The translations under genes and the position numbers were made by a program. A stretch of 64,000 bases of DNA from NCBI GenBank assembly GCA_910586705.1, contig CAJUJK010000006.1, forward strand, positions 1 to 64,000, written 5' to 3'. Within the stretch, counting starts at the first letter, position 1; every line of letters begins with the position of its first letter. This DNA is from an uncultured Lachnospiraceae bacterium. Lineage in GTDB: Bacteria > Bacillota > Clostridia > Lachnospirales > Lachnospiraceae. The notes below the pieces were generated by a model. The model worked only from the letters and a program-made list of their open reading frames with translations, ran no database searches and was not told the origin of the DNA. This document shows positions 25,081 to 34,535 of the stretch, in pieces.

Positions 25081-26952
25081 TTATCTGTCTTTCGTCTGCC
25101 ATGCCGCAGTTACCTTTTCCTCCACGGACACCGCGTCGATCCCTGTCTCCTGCTTCAGAAGCTCCACGTTGCCATGCTCCACGTACTCGTCCGGAATGGC
25201 GATACCAAGCACTTTCGTCTCCGTTTCCAGAGAGTCCACAAACGCCCTGACCCGGTCGCCGAACCCGCCGTTCGCCACATTCTCCTCCATGGTGACGATC
25301 AGACTGTGGGTTTTGCACGCCTCGCGGATCATCTCCTCGTCGATCGGTTTCACAAAACGGGCGTTTGTAAGTGAGCAGGAAAGCCCCTTTTCTTTCAGTT
25401 TCTCCCGCACCGTGAGCGCCACCTTCACCATGCTCCCCACCGCCAGAAGAAGGATGTCCTTCTCCGCAAAAAGCGTCTCACTCTTTCCGTAGACAACAGG
25501 CTCCCTGTATTCCTTCAGCCCGTCGAACGCCTCGCCTCTCGGATAGCGGATGGCAATGGGACCGCCGAACTCCACCGCAAACTTGATCATATCGGAAAGC
25601 TCCCACTTGTTTTTGGGCGCCATCACATGCATATTCGGTATGGAAGACAGGTAAGACAGGTCAAACAGCCCCTGATGCGTCTCCCCGTCGCTCCCCACAA
25701 GCCCCGCCCTGTCGATACAGAACACCACAGGCAGGTTCTGGATGCAGACGTCGTGCAGAATCTGGTCGTAAGACCGCTGCAGGAAAGAGGAGTAGATCGC
25801 CACAATGGGTTTTAAGCCTCCCGCCGCCAGTCCCGCCGCAAAGGTCACCGCGTGCTCCTCCGCGATTCCCACGTCAAAGAACCGCTCCGGGTACATGTTG
25901 CGGAACCGTTTCAGCCCCACGCCGTCCGGCATCGCTGCCGTGATCGCCACCACCTTCTCATCCCGCTGCCCCAGCTTGCACATAACCGTGGAAAAAATAT
26001 CCGTGTAATTCGCCTTCGCCTTGGGGGAGCTGGGAATGCCCGTCTCGATATCAAAAGGCTCCGCCCCGTGGAATCTTGCCGGGTGGCGCTCCGCGGGCGC
26101 ATAGCCCCTGCCCTTCTGTGTGATGACATGGACGAGCACCGCCTTTTTGACCTTCCTCGCCTCCCGGAAAATATGTACCATCTCCTGAATGTTGTGTCCG
26201 TCCACGGGGCCCAGATACGTGATACCCATGTCCTCAAAGAACATGCCCGGCACCACCAGATGCTTAAAGCTGCTCTTGGCGCGTCTGATCTGGCTCACCA
26301 CTTTGTCGCCGTATTTCGGCTTGCCGCGCAGCGAATTGTAAATCCCTTCCTTCAGATCCAGATACATATCCGCTGTCCTGATATTGTTCAGATATTTGGA
26401 AACACCGCCCACATTCTCGGAAATGGACATGTTGTTGTCGTTTAAAACAATGATAAAATTCGTCTCCAGACGGGAAGCGTTATTTAACGCCTCATACGCC
26501 ATGCCGCCCGTCAGCGACCCGTCACCGATCACGGAGACGACGGTGTGATTGCCGCCCTGTATATCCCTCGCCTTCACCATGCCAAGCCCCGCCGATATGG
26601 AGGTGGAGCTGTGCCCTGTGTCAAAACAGTCGCAGTCGCTCTCTTTGCGCTTCGGAAAACCGCTCATACCGCCGAATTTGCGCAGGTTCACGAAACCGTC
26701 CCGCCGTCCCGTCAGAATCTTGTGGGTGTAGGACTGGTGTCCCACATCCCAGATCAGCTTGTCCTCCGGCAGGTTTAAAAACAAATGGAGCGCCATGGTA
26801 AGTTCCACCGCCCCCAGATTAGAACCGAGATGCCCGCCGGTCACGCTGATGGACTGGATCAGAAATTTTCTGATCTCCTCCGCCAATACGCCGTAATCCT
26901 CCGGCGCAATCTGCCTGATATCATTCGTCTGTGTTATCTGCTCAAGTAACAT
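25081..26952 (-). CDS. dxs: 1-deoxy-D-xylulose-5-phosphate synthase
   Basis: First enzyme of the MEP isoprenoid pathway, condensing pyruvate and glyceraldehyde 3-phosphate with thiamine diphosphate. N-terminal GHLGSNLGAVELTMALH, the thiamine site GDGSLTGGMAYEALNNA, and the C-terminal transketolase domains (CIDRAGLVGSDGETHQG) are present. 623 residues is usual. Downstream of ispA, so precursor entry and prenyl chain building are linked. Confidence 0.98.
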   Translation of the reverse strand: MLLEQITQTNDIRQIAPEDYGVLAEEIRKFLIQSISVTGGHLGSNLGAVELTMALHLFLNLPEDKLIWDVGHQSYTHKILTGRRDGFVNLRKFGGMSGFPKRKESDCDCFDTGHSSTSISAGLGMVKARDIQGGNHTVVSVIGDGSLTGGMAYEALNNASRLETNFIIVLNDNNMSISENVGGVSKYLNNIRTADMYLDLKEGIYNSLRGKPKYGDKVVSQIRRAKSSFKHLVVPGMFFEDMGITYLGPVDGHNIQEMVHIFREARKVKKAVLVHVITQKGRGYAPAERHPARFHGAEPFDIETGIPSSPKAKANYTDIFSTVMCKLGQRDEKVVAITAAMPDGVGLKRFRNMYPERFFDVGIAEEHAVTFAAGLAAGGLKPIVAIYSSFLQRSYDQILHDVCIQNLPVVFCIDRAGLVGSDGETHQGLFDLSYLSSIPNMHVMAPKNKWELSDMIKFAVEFGGPIAIRYPRGEAFDGLKEYREPVVYGKSETLFAEKDILLLAVGSMVKVALTVREKLKEKGLSCSLTNARFVKPIDEEMIREACKTHSLIVTMEENVANGGFGDRVRAFVDSLETETKVLGIAIPDEYVEHGNVELLKQETGIDAVSVEEKVTAAWQTKDR

Positions 26953-26963
26953 ACAATGGCCCC

Positions 26964-27914
26964 TTATTTTTCTCTGTAGATCAACTGCTCCACCAAAGTC
27001 TCCAAAAAAGTATTCCTGTGCGGAAAGGCTTTCAGAATCCCGACCGCCTCGCCGGAAAGCGCCTTCACCTGCCGTTTCGACTCTTCCAGCCCGTGCATGG
27101 TCACATAAGTCAGTTTATGATTCTTTTCATCGCTCCCCGTGGGCTTTCCCAGCACTTCCAGACTGCTCGTCACGTCCAGAATATCATCCTGAATCTGAAA
27201 GGCGACGCCGATATTTTCCGCACACCGCCCAATCTGCTCCACCGCCTTCTCATCGGCTCCCGCAAGGACGGCTCCTATCATCATTGCCGCCTGAATCAGC
27301 GCGGCGGTCTTATTTTTATGGATATACAGAAGCATCTCCTCCGTCACTTCCGTCTCCGGCCTCTCCGCCAGAAGATCCGCGCACTGACCGCCGACCATGC
27401 CGCAGACGCCAGCCTTTTGCACTAAAATGTTTAAGGCGCACTCTGTCCGCTCATAGTCCTCCAGCGTCACCGCTTTGCGAAAAGCGCGGGAAGCCGTCTC
27501 ATAGGCATAATTCAAAAGCCCGTCCCCGGCAATCACGGCAATGTCTTCCCCGTAAACCACATGGGTCGTTTTCCTGCCCCTGCGGTAATCGTCGTTGTCC
27601 AGAGCCGGCAGATCGTCGTGTATGAGGGAGTAGGTGTGGATAAACTCAATCGCCGCCATAAACATAGGCAGCGCCCTCACTGTGGCAGGCTCAGGCACTA
27701 CAGTCCCGTCCGTGCGCCACACTTCCTCCGCCTCCACAAACAGGGCTGCGCTCTCTGCCATCATCAGCGGGCGCAGCCTCTTGCCGCCCGCCGATACCGC
27801 ATACGCCATCGCCTCCAGCACTTTACTCTGATATCCCTCCGGTTCCGGCAGATACGCCGCGAGGATTTCCTCCACTTTCCCGGTCTTCTTCTCCAGTTCC
27901 TCTTTAAAATTCAT
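26964..27914 (-). CDS. ispA: Polyprenyl (geranyl/farnesyl) diphosphate synthase
   Basis: Trans-prenyltransferase of the IspA type. First Asp-rich motif LIHDDLPALDNDDYRRGRKT and second motif FQIQDDILDV bind magnesium-diphosphate; GGKRLRPLM contributes the substrate Arg/Lys. ATG at 27914 is chosen; an in-frame GTG lies three codons earlier. Overlaps xseB by 11 nt. Confidence 0.95.
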   Translation of the reverse strand: MNFKEELEKKTGKVEEILAAYLPEPEGYQSKVLEAMAYAVSAGGKRLRPLMMAESAALFVEAEEVWRTDGTVVPEPATVRALPMFMAAIEFIHTYSLIHDDLPALDNDDYRRGRKTTHVVYGEDIAVIAGDGLLNYAYETASRAFRKAVTLEDYERTECALNILVQKAGVCGMVGGQCADLLAERPETEVTEEMLLYIHKNKTAALIQAAMMIGAVLAGADEKAVEQIGRCAENIGVAFQIQDDILDVTSSLEVLGKPTGSDEKNHKLTYVTMHGLEESKRQVKALSGEAVGILKAFPHRNTFLETLVEQLIYREK

Positions 27915-28140
27915 CCAGTCCACCGTCCTCGTTGATCTTAAGCACTTTCTTTTCCACCCGGTCTATGGTCTCGTTGCACTGTGCCAGAAGCGCCATTCCC
28001 CGGTTATACTCCGCAAAGGACTGTTCCAGTGTAATGTCCTCCGCCTCCAGCCTGCCGATCACTTCCTCTATCTGCGCAAACGTCTCCTCCAAGGATAACA
28101 CCTGTTCTTTTTCTGTTTTCTCCTCTTTCTTTTTAGCCAT
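27904..28140 (-). CDS. xseB: Exodeoxyribonuclease VII small subunit
   Basis: 78-residue XseB, which with XseA forms the single-strand-specific exonuclease VII. The family block LEETFAQIEEVIGRLEAEDI followed by EQSFAEYNRGMALL is clear. It overlaps xseA by 8 nt and ispA by 11 nt. Confidence 0.95.
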   Translation of the reverse strand: MAKKKEEKTEKEQVLSLEETFAQIEEVIGRLEAEDITLEQSFAEYNRGMALLAQCNETIDRVEKKVLKINEDGGLDEF

Positions 28141-29332
28141 TACGCTTCTCCTGTACCTGCGCCAAAAGACTGCCGTCCTTCACATATACCTGAATCTGTT
28201 CCCCCACAGCTACCTGCTCCACAGACGACAGTGTCTTTCCTGTAGCGTCAGACGCGTAAGCATATCCCTGACTCAGTTTGTCCAACGGTGAAAGTCCCTT
28301 CATCTGTGCCGCATAAAGCGCAAGCCTGTGGCGCACTTCCTGCAGCTTTCCCTCCATCGCCGCCTGCAGATGTTCCTCCAGAGATACCGCCTGTGTCTTT
28401 TTTGTGCGAAGGATGTGCAGAGGGCTTAAGTAGCGGAGCCGCATCCCGTACTGCGCTGCCCTGTTCCGATACCTCTGTATCGTTCTCCTGCACAGATGCT
28501 GCATGGTCGCCTCATACTCTTCCATCCGCTCTTCGATCTGTCTGAAATCGCAGACCGCGAGTTCCGCCGCCGCAGACGGCGTGGGCGCACGCAGATCCGC
28601 CACGAAATCCGTGATCGTCACGTCCGTCTCATGCCCCACCGCGGAAATAACCGGGACGCTGCAGTCAAAAACCGCCTGCGCCACCGCCTCCTCATTGAAT
28701 GCCCACAGATCCTCGATGGAACCGCCGCCCCGCCCTACAATAATCGTGTCTGTCTGCAGTCTCTCCAACGCATGAATCCCGTTTATAATGCTGGGTGCCG
28801 CCGCCTCTCCCTGCACGGTCGCCGGATAGAGGATCACCTGCACATAAGGGTTCCTTCTGGTCGCCACATTGATGATGTCGCGCACCGCCGCCCCCGTCTC
28901 AGCCGTCACCACACCGAGCACCCTGATATAGCGCGGAATCGGGCGCTTATACGCTTCGTCAAACATCCCCCGCTCCGCAAGTTCCGCTTTCAGCCGCTCG
29001 TATCTCTCATATAAGGCGCCGATCCCGTCCAGTTCGATCTGTCTGGCGTATAACTGGTATTTTCCGTCGCGCTCATAAACGTCCACACTTCCGCTTACAA
29101 CGACCTGCTGTCCCTCCGTCATACGGAAGGGCAGCCCTCTCCTGTCGGAGGAAAACATAACACATGATATTGCGCTTTTTTCATCCTTCAGCGTAAAATA
29201 AATATGCCCGGAGGTATGATACTTACAGTTACTGACCTCACCCCTGATCCGGACTTTCTGCAGCATAAAATCCTGTGTGAACATGTTTCTGATGTAGGAA
29301 TTGACCTGCGCCACTGTGTATACATTCTGCAT
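28133..29332 (-). CDS. xseA: Exodeoxyribonuclease VII large subunit
   Basis: 399-residue XseA. N-terminal OB fold (QNVYTVAQVNSYI, VRIRGEVSNCKYHTSGHIYF), catalytic core with GRGGGSIEDLWAFN and SAVGHETDVTITDFVADLRA, and a coiled-coil C-terminus ending in the DGSLLAQV strand. Complete. Confidence 0.97.
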   Translation of the reverse strand: MQNVYTVAQVNSYIRNMFTQDFMLQKVRIRGEVSNCKYHTSGHIYFTLKDEKSAISCVMFSSDRRGLPFRMTEGQQVVVSGSVDVYERDGKYQLYARQIELDGIGALYERYERLKAELAERGMFDEAYKRPIPRYIRVLGVVTAETGAAVRDIINVATRRNPYVQVILYPATVQGEAAAPSIINGIHALERLQTDTIIVGRGGGSIEDLWAFNEEAVAQAVFDCSVPVISAVGHETDVTITDFVADLRAPTPSAAAELAVCDFRQIEERMEEYEATMQHLCRRTIQRYRNRAAQYGMRLRYLSPLHILRTKKTQAVSLEEHLQAAMEGKLQEVRHRLALYAAQMKGLSPLDKLSQGYAYASDATGKTLSSVEQVAVGEQIQVYVKDGSLLAQVQEKRNG

Positions 29333-29343
29333 ACGTCTGCCTC

Positions 29344-29739
29344 TTATGCGAACTTCGCCAGAACGCCGTTGACGAAACCGTAGGAGGCGTCCTGTCCGAA
29401 TTTTTTGGCGAGTTCCACCGCCTCATTGATCGCAACGCCGGTGGGAACATCCTCATCGTAAATGATTTCATAGACCGCCAGACGCAGGATCGTCAGGTCA
29501 ACCTTACTCATCCTCCCGGTGTCCCAGCCCGACGCCTTCTCGTTCAAAAGCGCGTCGATCTCAGCCAGTTTCCCGGAAATATTATGGTATTTCACCGAAA
29601 TGTATTCGGCATCCCCATCCGTTGCGGCATCTTCGTCCTCAAAGAACAGTTCCTCCTGCTCCGGCATATCTTCCATTTTATTAAATTCTACCCGGAACAG
29701 CAGCTTGAATATCTGTTCGCGCAACTCTCTTCTGCTCAT
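29344..29739 (-). CDS. nusB: Transcription antitermination factor NusB
   Basis: 131-residue all-helical NusB, part of the ribosomal RNA antitermination complex. Start SRRELREQIFKLLF and the C-terminal VAINEAVELAKKFGQ and GFVNGVLAKF blocks are diagnostic. A mid-protein acidic insertion lengthens the loop between helices. Confidence 0.95.
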   Translation of the reverse strand: MSRRELREQIFKLLFRVEFNKMEDMPEQEELFFEDEDAATDGDAEYISVKYHNISGKLAEIDALLNEKASGWDTGRMSKVDLTILRLAVYEIIYDEDVPTGVAINEAVELAKKFGQDASYGFVNGVLAKFA

Positions 29740-29751
29740 AAACCACTCGTC

Positions 29752-30135
29752 CTATTTCTCTTTTGTCACATTGATGCCGGCAATTCGGATGTTCACATCC
29801 TGAACCTCCAGCCCCGTCATATTCTCAATCGCACCCTTCACCTTCGTCTGCACTCTCTGGCAGGTAGCCGGAATATTGTAGCCGTATTCCACGGTGATCG
29901 CGAGTCCCACCTTGACCTTTTTCCCCGACACTTCCACTTTGGATCCTCTGGAGAGTCCTCTGACTCCCACACGGCTTAGGAGTTCGTTCGTGAGATTCCC
30001 CGCCATGGCGGCAACACCGTCCACTTCCGTCGCGGCAAGCGCAGCGATCATCGCCACCACGTCATCCGCGATCTTTACTGTCCCGGCTTTCTCCTCCTGT
30101 GACTCATAACCGCCCTTCTTTTCTTCCTGTTCCAT
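29752..30135 (-). CDS. Asp23/Gls24 family envelope stress protein
   Basis: 127 residues of the Asp23 (DUF322) family: KIADDVVAMIAALAATEVDG, then VGLAITVEYGYNIPATCQRV. Equivalent to B. subtilis YqhY, found next to nusB. Proposed roles concern envelope stress and lipid synthesis control. First gene of the long minus-strand cluster that ends with spoIVB. Confidence 0.93.
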   Translation of the reverse strand: MEQEEKKGGYESQEEKAGTVKIADDVVAMIAALAATEVDGVAAMAGNLTNELLSRVGVRGLSRGSKVEVSGKKVKVGLAITVEYGYNIPATCQRVQTKVKGAIENMTGLEVQDVNIRIAGINVTKEK

Positions 30136-30197
30136 AGTTTTTCCTCATTTCCGCGCCGATTCCCGCGCATAATGCAATATTTGTCCATATTGGGTTA

Positions 30198-30203
30198 AGT
30201 ATA
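30198..30203 (-). promoter_or_regulatory. Candidate -10 element of the asp23-nusB-xse operon
   Basis: Minus-strand TATACT in an AT-rich stretch about 63 bp before the asp23 start. The -35 (around TAGGCA) is weak, so the promoter is uncertain. Confidence 0.45.
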
Positions 30204-30232
30204 TCAAAATTTCTTGTTTTTGCCTAGTCCTA

Positions 30233-31426
30233 TCAAAGCCAGAAACTTAAGCTGTACTGCTTTTCGTTCTCCACATAGGATACCGCCTTGTCGGGGCAGT
30301 CCAGATAGCGGAAAACCCCCTGCTCCCCGATCAGCGTCTCCTGCATTTTCCGATAGATATCGGGACCCTCGCATTTCAGCGTCACATAGGTGTCTCCCCG
30401 CTCATAGCTGTCCGTAAAAATTTTCTCAATCTTCTCCTCGTCAAAATCCGTGAAATAGACCCCTTCCCTCACATAGAAATTGGCGTCCATGGAAGTGCAC
30501 TCCGGCATTTCCACCACATTCTCCCGGGTGTGCGTCTGTTCCATCTGCTCCGTGGTCACACAGAGATAATCATAATTGATCGTCGGTATCTTCTCCACGG
30601 GATAGTCGCCGCCGCCCACCGCCTGATAGGACGCGTCTCCCCATGTGGTATCCACATAATAGTATTCCCCGTCGATCCGCACCAGATTCCATGCGTGTCC
30701 TTCTCCGCCCACAACCCTGCCGAGCACTAGCGTCGCAAAGACCCCGGCACGGTTCAGAAGATACTGCGTTGCTTTCGCATATCCCTGACATACGGATTTC
30801 TGTTCCAGAAAGACAGAGCAGATATTCTGGCTGTCCTTCGCCGCCGCGTCATAGTCCGTATGATGGATCAGATATTCATAGACATATTTTACCTTCTCAT
30901 ACTCGTCCGCGTTCTCCGGCATACCGGCGAGGCATTGGTTTACATAACTATCTATCTGTCTCTGCTTTTCCACCACTTCCTCCGGGCTGAACCGATAGCT
31001 GCCCGTAAAGGTGATCTTTTTCAAAATACTTCCCAGCGTATATTCCGTATAGCTGTACCCATCCACATAGAAAATCTCGGGATGGTCGTTTAACACGCAC
31101 TGGAACACGCGGGAAATCAGCTCTTTATCGCAGCTGGAAAGCTTTACATTTTCCTTAAACTGGAGCAATGCCTCCAGAATCTCCAGATAAACCTCCTGCT
31201 CCTCCTCCGACAGTCTGCCGAAGGCATAGCAGTCCGCCTGCTCTTCCCGCAGTTCTTCATCCGTCCGGGTGAGCACCTGCTCCGGCAGATTTTCCTTCGT
31301 CCCTCCCGCCGCCAGATCCTTCTGCCTGCAGAGACTGCTCTCACTCCGCGACAGGCCCTGCACCACAAGATAGAGGGCGCCGGTTAAAGCCAGCATACAC
31401 AACAACAATATCCCCGTCTTTTTCAT
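30233..31426 (-). CDS. Exported transglutaminase-like protein
   Basis: 397 residues with an N-terminal signal anchor (ILLLCMLALTGALYLVVQGL). The transglutaminase-like fold is seen near 215-270: Cys in SVCQGYAKATQYLL, His in GEGHAWNLVRIDG, Asp in YYVDTTWGD, a complete Cys-His-Asp triad. Such proteins in Firmicutes act at the cell surface, as proteases or crosslinkers; substrate unknown. A short gap separates it from prfC upstream, and it lies between spoIIIA and asp23, where other spore formers carry accBC. Confidence 0.85.
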   Translation of the reverse strand: MKKTGILLLCMLALTGALYLVVQGLSRSESSLCRQKDLAAGGTKENLPEQVLTRTDEELREEQADCYAFGRLSEEEQEVYLEILEALLQFKENVKLSSCDKELISRVFQCVLNDHPEIFYVDGYSYTEYTLGSILKKITFTGSYRFSPEEVVEKQRQIDSYVNQCLAGMPENADEYEKVKYVYEYLIHHTDYDAAAKDSQNICSVFLEQKSVCQGYAKATQYLLNRAGVFATLVLGRVVGGEGHAWNLVRIDGEYYYVDTTWGDASYQAVGGGDYPVEKIPTINYDYLCVTTEQMEQTHTRENVVEMPECTSMDANFYVREGVYFTDFDEEKIEKIFTDSYERGDTYVTLKCEGPDIYRKMQETLIGEQGVFRYLDCPDKAVSYVENEKQYSLSFWL

Positions 31427-31464
31427 ACGCAGCCGCCCTCCTTCCCACAGGCTTTCCCGATCCC

Positions 31465-33057
31465 TTATGTTCTGCCAAATTCAGAAAGTATCAGTCCTTC
31501 ATTTCTCTCCACCGTCATGCCGATGCTCCACTGGTTGACGAAAAGCAGGAGCGGATTGTCTTTCAAATCCTTGATTTTCTTCATATCCGAAGTACCGGTC
31601 AGCTTGTCCAGATCAATGTCCTTGTTCTCAATCCAGCGGATATACTCGTAAGGTAAATTCTCCAGTTTTATTTCCACATTATACTCGTTTTCCAGCCGGT
31701 ATTTCAGCACGTCGAACTGCAGAACGCCGACCACGCCGACAATGATCTCCTCCATGCCGGTATTAAACTCCTGAAAAATCTGGATAGCGCCCTCCTGCGC
31801 AATCTGCATGATGCCTTTGACAAACTGCTTGCGCTTCATGGTATCCACCTGTCTGACTCTCGCAAAATGCTCCGGCGCGAAGGTGGGAATGCCCTCGTAG
31901 GCGAACTGCTCCCCGGGCATACATACGGTGTCCCCTATGGAAAAGATACCCGGGTCAAACACGCCGATGATATCACCCGCATACGCCTCACTCAAGATTT
32001 TACGCTCGTCTGCCATAATCTGCTGGGGCTGGGACAGACGCATCACCCTGCCGCCCTGCACATGCCTCACTTCTTCGTTCACGTCAAATCTGCCCGAACA
32101 GATGCGCATGAACGCGATCCTGTCGCGGTGCGCCTTGTTCATATTTGCCTGAATTTTAAAGACAAAAGCCGAAAAATCATGTTCCACCGGATCAATCAGT
32201 CCGATATCCGCCCTGCGGGGCAGCGGCGTGGTCGTCATCTTTAAAAAGTGCTGCAAAAAGATTTCCACGCCGAAATTCGTGAGCGCCGACCCGAAAAACA
32301 CCGGCGTCAGATTTCCCGCCTGAATCTGCTCCAAGTCGAAAGAGGCGCTGGCGCCGTCCAGAAGTTCTATTTCATCGGTAAGCTGTGATAAAAAGTCTTC
32401 CCCGATCTGCGCCGTCAGATTCTCCGTCTCCGAAAAGGGAATCCTCGTGGCATGTCCCTCTTTCGTTCCCTTCTCCGTATCCGTGTAGGTGATCACACAC
32501 CGGCTCTCCCGCTCGTAGACACCCTTAAAATTCTTCCCGGAGCCGATGGGCCAGTTCACCGGGCAGGTGGCGATCCCCAGTTCCTTCTCGATATCGTCCA
32601 AAAGCTCAAAGGTATCGTTCGCGTCCCTGTCCATCTTATTGATAAAGGTAAAAATCGGGATATGGCGCATCACGCACACCTTAAAAAGTTTGCGCGTCTG
32701 TGCCTCCACACCCTTGGAAGCGTCTATGACCATCACCGCCGAATCCGCCGCCATCAGCGTCCTGTAGGTATCCTCCGAGAAGTCCTGATGCCCCGGCGTA
32801 TCCAGAATATTGATACAGAACCCGTCATAAGAAAACTGCAGTACAGAGGAAGTGACGGAAATTCCCCTCTCCTTCTCAATCTGCATCCAGTCGGAAACCG
32901 CATGTCTCGCCGTCGCCTTTCCCTTGACGCTGCCCGCCAGATTGATCGCTCCCCCGTACAGCAGAAACTTCTCGGTAAGGGTTGTCTTGCCCGCGTCCGG
33001 GTGCGAAATGATCGCAAATGTTCTTCTTCTGTTTATTTCCTCCGCATAATTTCCCAC
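31465..33057 (-). CDS. prfC: Peptide chain release factor 3
   Basis: GTPase that recycles RF1/RF2 and takes part in post-peptidyl-transfer quality control. G1 SHPDAGKTTLTE, G3 DTPGHQDFSEDTYR and G4 NKMD are present; 530 residues matches RF3 and not EF-G. The frame opens at a TTG (33072), but a GTG at 33057 has GGAGG eight bases upstream and gives the usual N-terminus, so it is chosen. RF3 is patchily distributed in Firmicutes. Confidence 0.95.
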   Translation of the reverse strand: MGNYAEEINRRRTFAIISHPDAGKTTLTEKFLLYGGAINLAGSVKGKATARHAVSDWMQIEKERGISVTSSVLQFSYDGFCINILDTPGHQDFSEDTYRTLMAADSAVMVIDASKGVEAQTRKLFKVCVMRHIPIFTFINKMDRDANDTFELLDDIEKELGIATCPVNWPIGSGKNFKGVYERESRCVITYTDTEKGTKEGHATRIPFSETENLTAQIGEDFLSQLTDEIELLDGASASFDLEQIQAGNLTPVFFGSALTNFGVEIFLQHFLKMTTTPLPRRADIGLIDPVEHDFSAFVFKIQANMNKAHRDRIAFMRICSGRFDVNEEVRHVQGGRVMRLSQPQQIMADERKILSEAYAGDIIGVFDPGIFSIGDTVCMPGEQFAYEGIPTFAPEHFARVRQVDTMKRKQFVKGIMQIAQEGAIQIFQEFNTGMEEIIVGVVGVLQFDVLKYRLENEYNVEIKLENLPYEYIRWIENKDIDLDKLTGTSDMKKIKDLKDNPLLLFVNQWSIGMTVERNEGLILSEFGRT

Positions 33058-33193
33058 GTTTTTATCCTCCAACCGCTATTCTACAGCATGGATGTGTCGG
33101 CAAACGCGAAGCTTGCGGCGTCTGCCGCCCCAAAATCCATACTTTACTATAGTATCACAAAACCCTTTACAATGTACACAGGAATTCATCCGC

Positions 33194-33907
33194 TTATTTT
33201 TCGTCGGCATTTACCGTGCTGATCACAACCGCATCCGCGCTCACGCCTGTCTTGCGGATCACTATGTCCTCAATCTGGGCGCGCTGCGCCTCGGAAAGCT
33301 CCGCCGTATTCACGACCACGTCCACACTGTCCCCGTCTATGCTGACAATGGCGTCGTCAAACCCTTTCGCCTCCAGCAGAATCTCCGCCGCCGTCTCCTT
33401 CTCCGCGATGTCCGTCATGGAAATCATGCTGGTCACCGCTTCCTGCTTCTGGGTCTCGCTGATATTGGCGTTATTGATAATCTCCAAAAGCGTCTCTTTA
33501 TTCTGTACCCTCGTCTGTTCCTTCTCAAGCTTCGCCCCGGAAAGTGCCGATGCGGTTTCCGCCGACGTAAAGACCGCCTCGCCGGGCACTTCGTCCATCT
33601 GTTCCTCGGCAAGCGCCTGCGCCAGTTCCTCATCCACGCTGCCGCTTTCCGCCATAGTCACGTCGCTGTCCAGACTTTCTATGTCGCCGGACGCCTGCTC
33701 GATGTCCTCTTCCGACAAATCCAGAAGCGCCGCGTACTCCGCTTCCGCATCTTCCTGTGTAAGCCCGGTGGCTCCCATTTCCCCGCTCACGCTCATCAGA
33801 TCCTCGTCCGTCACCTTGGTGCCCGCAAAATTTAAGTACCCTGCCACAGCGATCATAATTGCCAGCGCCGTAATCATCATCTGGTTCTTCTTGATCATAT
33901 TCTTCAA
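33194..33907 (-). CDS. spoIIIAH: Stage III sporulation protein AH
   Basis: Mother-cell half of the SpoIIQ-SpoIIIAH channel. N-terminal membrane anchor (MMITALAIMIAVAGYLNFAG), a long acidic linker, and a C-terminal YscJ/FliF-like ring domain (about 150-237; SISMTDI region to VVISTVNADEK). The start is a TTG at 33907 with GGGGAG at good distance; the first ATG, three codons on, is too far from that site. Confidence 0.92.
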   Translation of the reverse strand: MKNMIKKNQMMITALAIMIAVAGYLNFAGTKVTDEDLMSVSGEMGATGLTQEDAEAEYAALLDLSEEDIEQASGDIESLDSDVTMAESGSVDEELAQALAEEQMDEVPGEAVFTSAETASALSGAKLEKEQTRVQNKETLLEIINNANISETQKQEAVTSMISMTDIAEKETAAEILLEAKGFDDAIVSIDGDSVDVVVNTAELSEAQRAQIEDIVIRKTGVSADAVVISTVNADEK

Positions 33908-33920
33908 TTTCTTCTCCCCT

Positions 33921-34535
33921 TCACTGATTATTTGTTTTCATTTTAATTATTGATATTCTATTCATGTCTACATCAAATAATACCTGAATCGCTTCGATTA
34001 TGTCCCTGCGCACCTGCGCCCTGTCCGCCCCCTGCGCGATCACCACGACGCCCTCCACTCCGGGCGCTTTCGTTTTGACCACAAGGGGCACGTTCTGCCC
34101 CCGTTCATCCACCGTGCAGATAACCGTCTTATCCAGCCTGTTCTCCGCAATATGGCGGTTCCCTCCCGCCGCATCCGTCTCTGTCGTATCCGAAAATTCC
34201 TCTACGCCGTCCCTCGCCAGAATAATCTCTTCCGATTCTCCCGTGTAAATCAGTACCCTGACCTTCCCTGCCCCCTCCACGCACCGCAGGCTTTCTTCCA
34301 GCTTTTCCTCCCAGTACGACACGTAGTCCTTTCCTTTCTTCTCTTCTACGAACGTATGTTCGTTTTGTATTGTAGCGCCAGTTGTGTCCAATAAGCCGGA
34401 CTTTGATTTATCTTTTTCCACCGGCAGGGAAATCACACAAAGCAAAACGCCTGCCAGAATCAGGATCAGGCACTGGTCCTTTCTGAGCTTCTTCGCACCG
34501 CCTATCCGCTCAAAAAACTTCTTAGCCTCTCCCAT
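33921..34535 (-). CDS. spoIIIAG: Stage III sporulation protein AG
   Basis: 204 residues with one transmembrane segment (QCLILILAGVLLCVISLPV) and a C-terminal domain able to form the large SpoIIIAG ring (VEGVVVIAQGADRAQVRRDI, IQVLFDVDMNRISIIKM). It overlaps spoIIIAF by 14 nt; RBS GGAGGTGAG. An exact LexA-like palindrome at 34349-34362 lies in its coding region and may be chance. Confidence 0.93.
   Translation of the reverse strand: MGEAKKFFERIGGAKKLRKDQCLILILAGVLLCVISLPVEKDKSKSGLLDTTGATIQNEHTFVEEKKGKDYVSYWEEKLEESLRCVEGAGKVRVLIYTGESEEIILARDGVEEFSDTTETDAAGGNRHIAENRLDKTVICTVDERGQNVPLVVKTKAPGVEGVVVIAQGADRAQVRRDIIEAIQVLFDVDMNRISIIKMKTNNQ
34349..34362. promoter_or_regulatory. LexA-box-like palindrome inside spoIIIAG
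   Basis: CGAACGTATGTTCG matches the full Gram-positive LexA consensus with both halves perfect, but sits within coding sequence far from any obvious promoter. Recorded as a sequence match only. Confidence 0.3.

Noticed and set aside
33073..33193. Possible regulatory RNA between prfC and spoIIIAH
   Set aside because: Only a plausible promoter for prfC (TTGTAA, TATAGT with poor spacing) and a GC-rich stretch are visible; no convincing fold.
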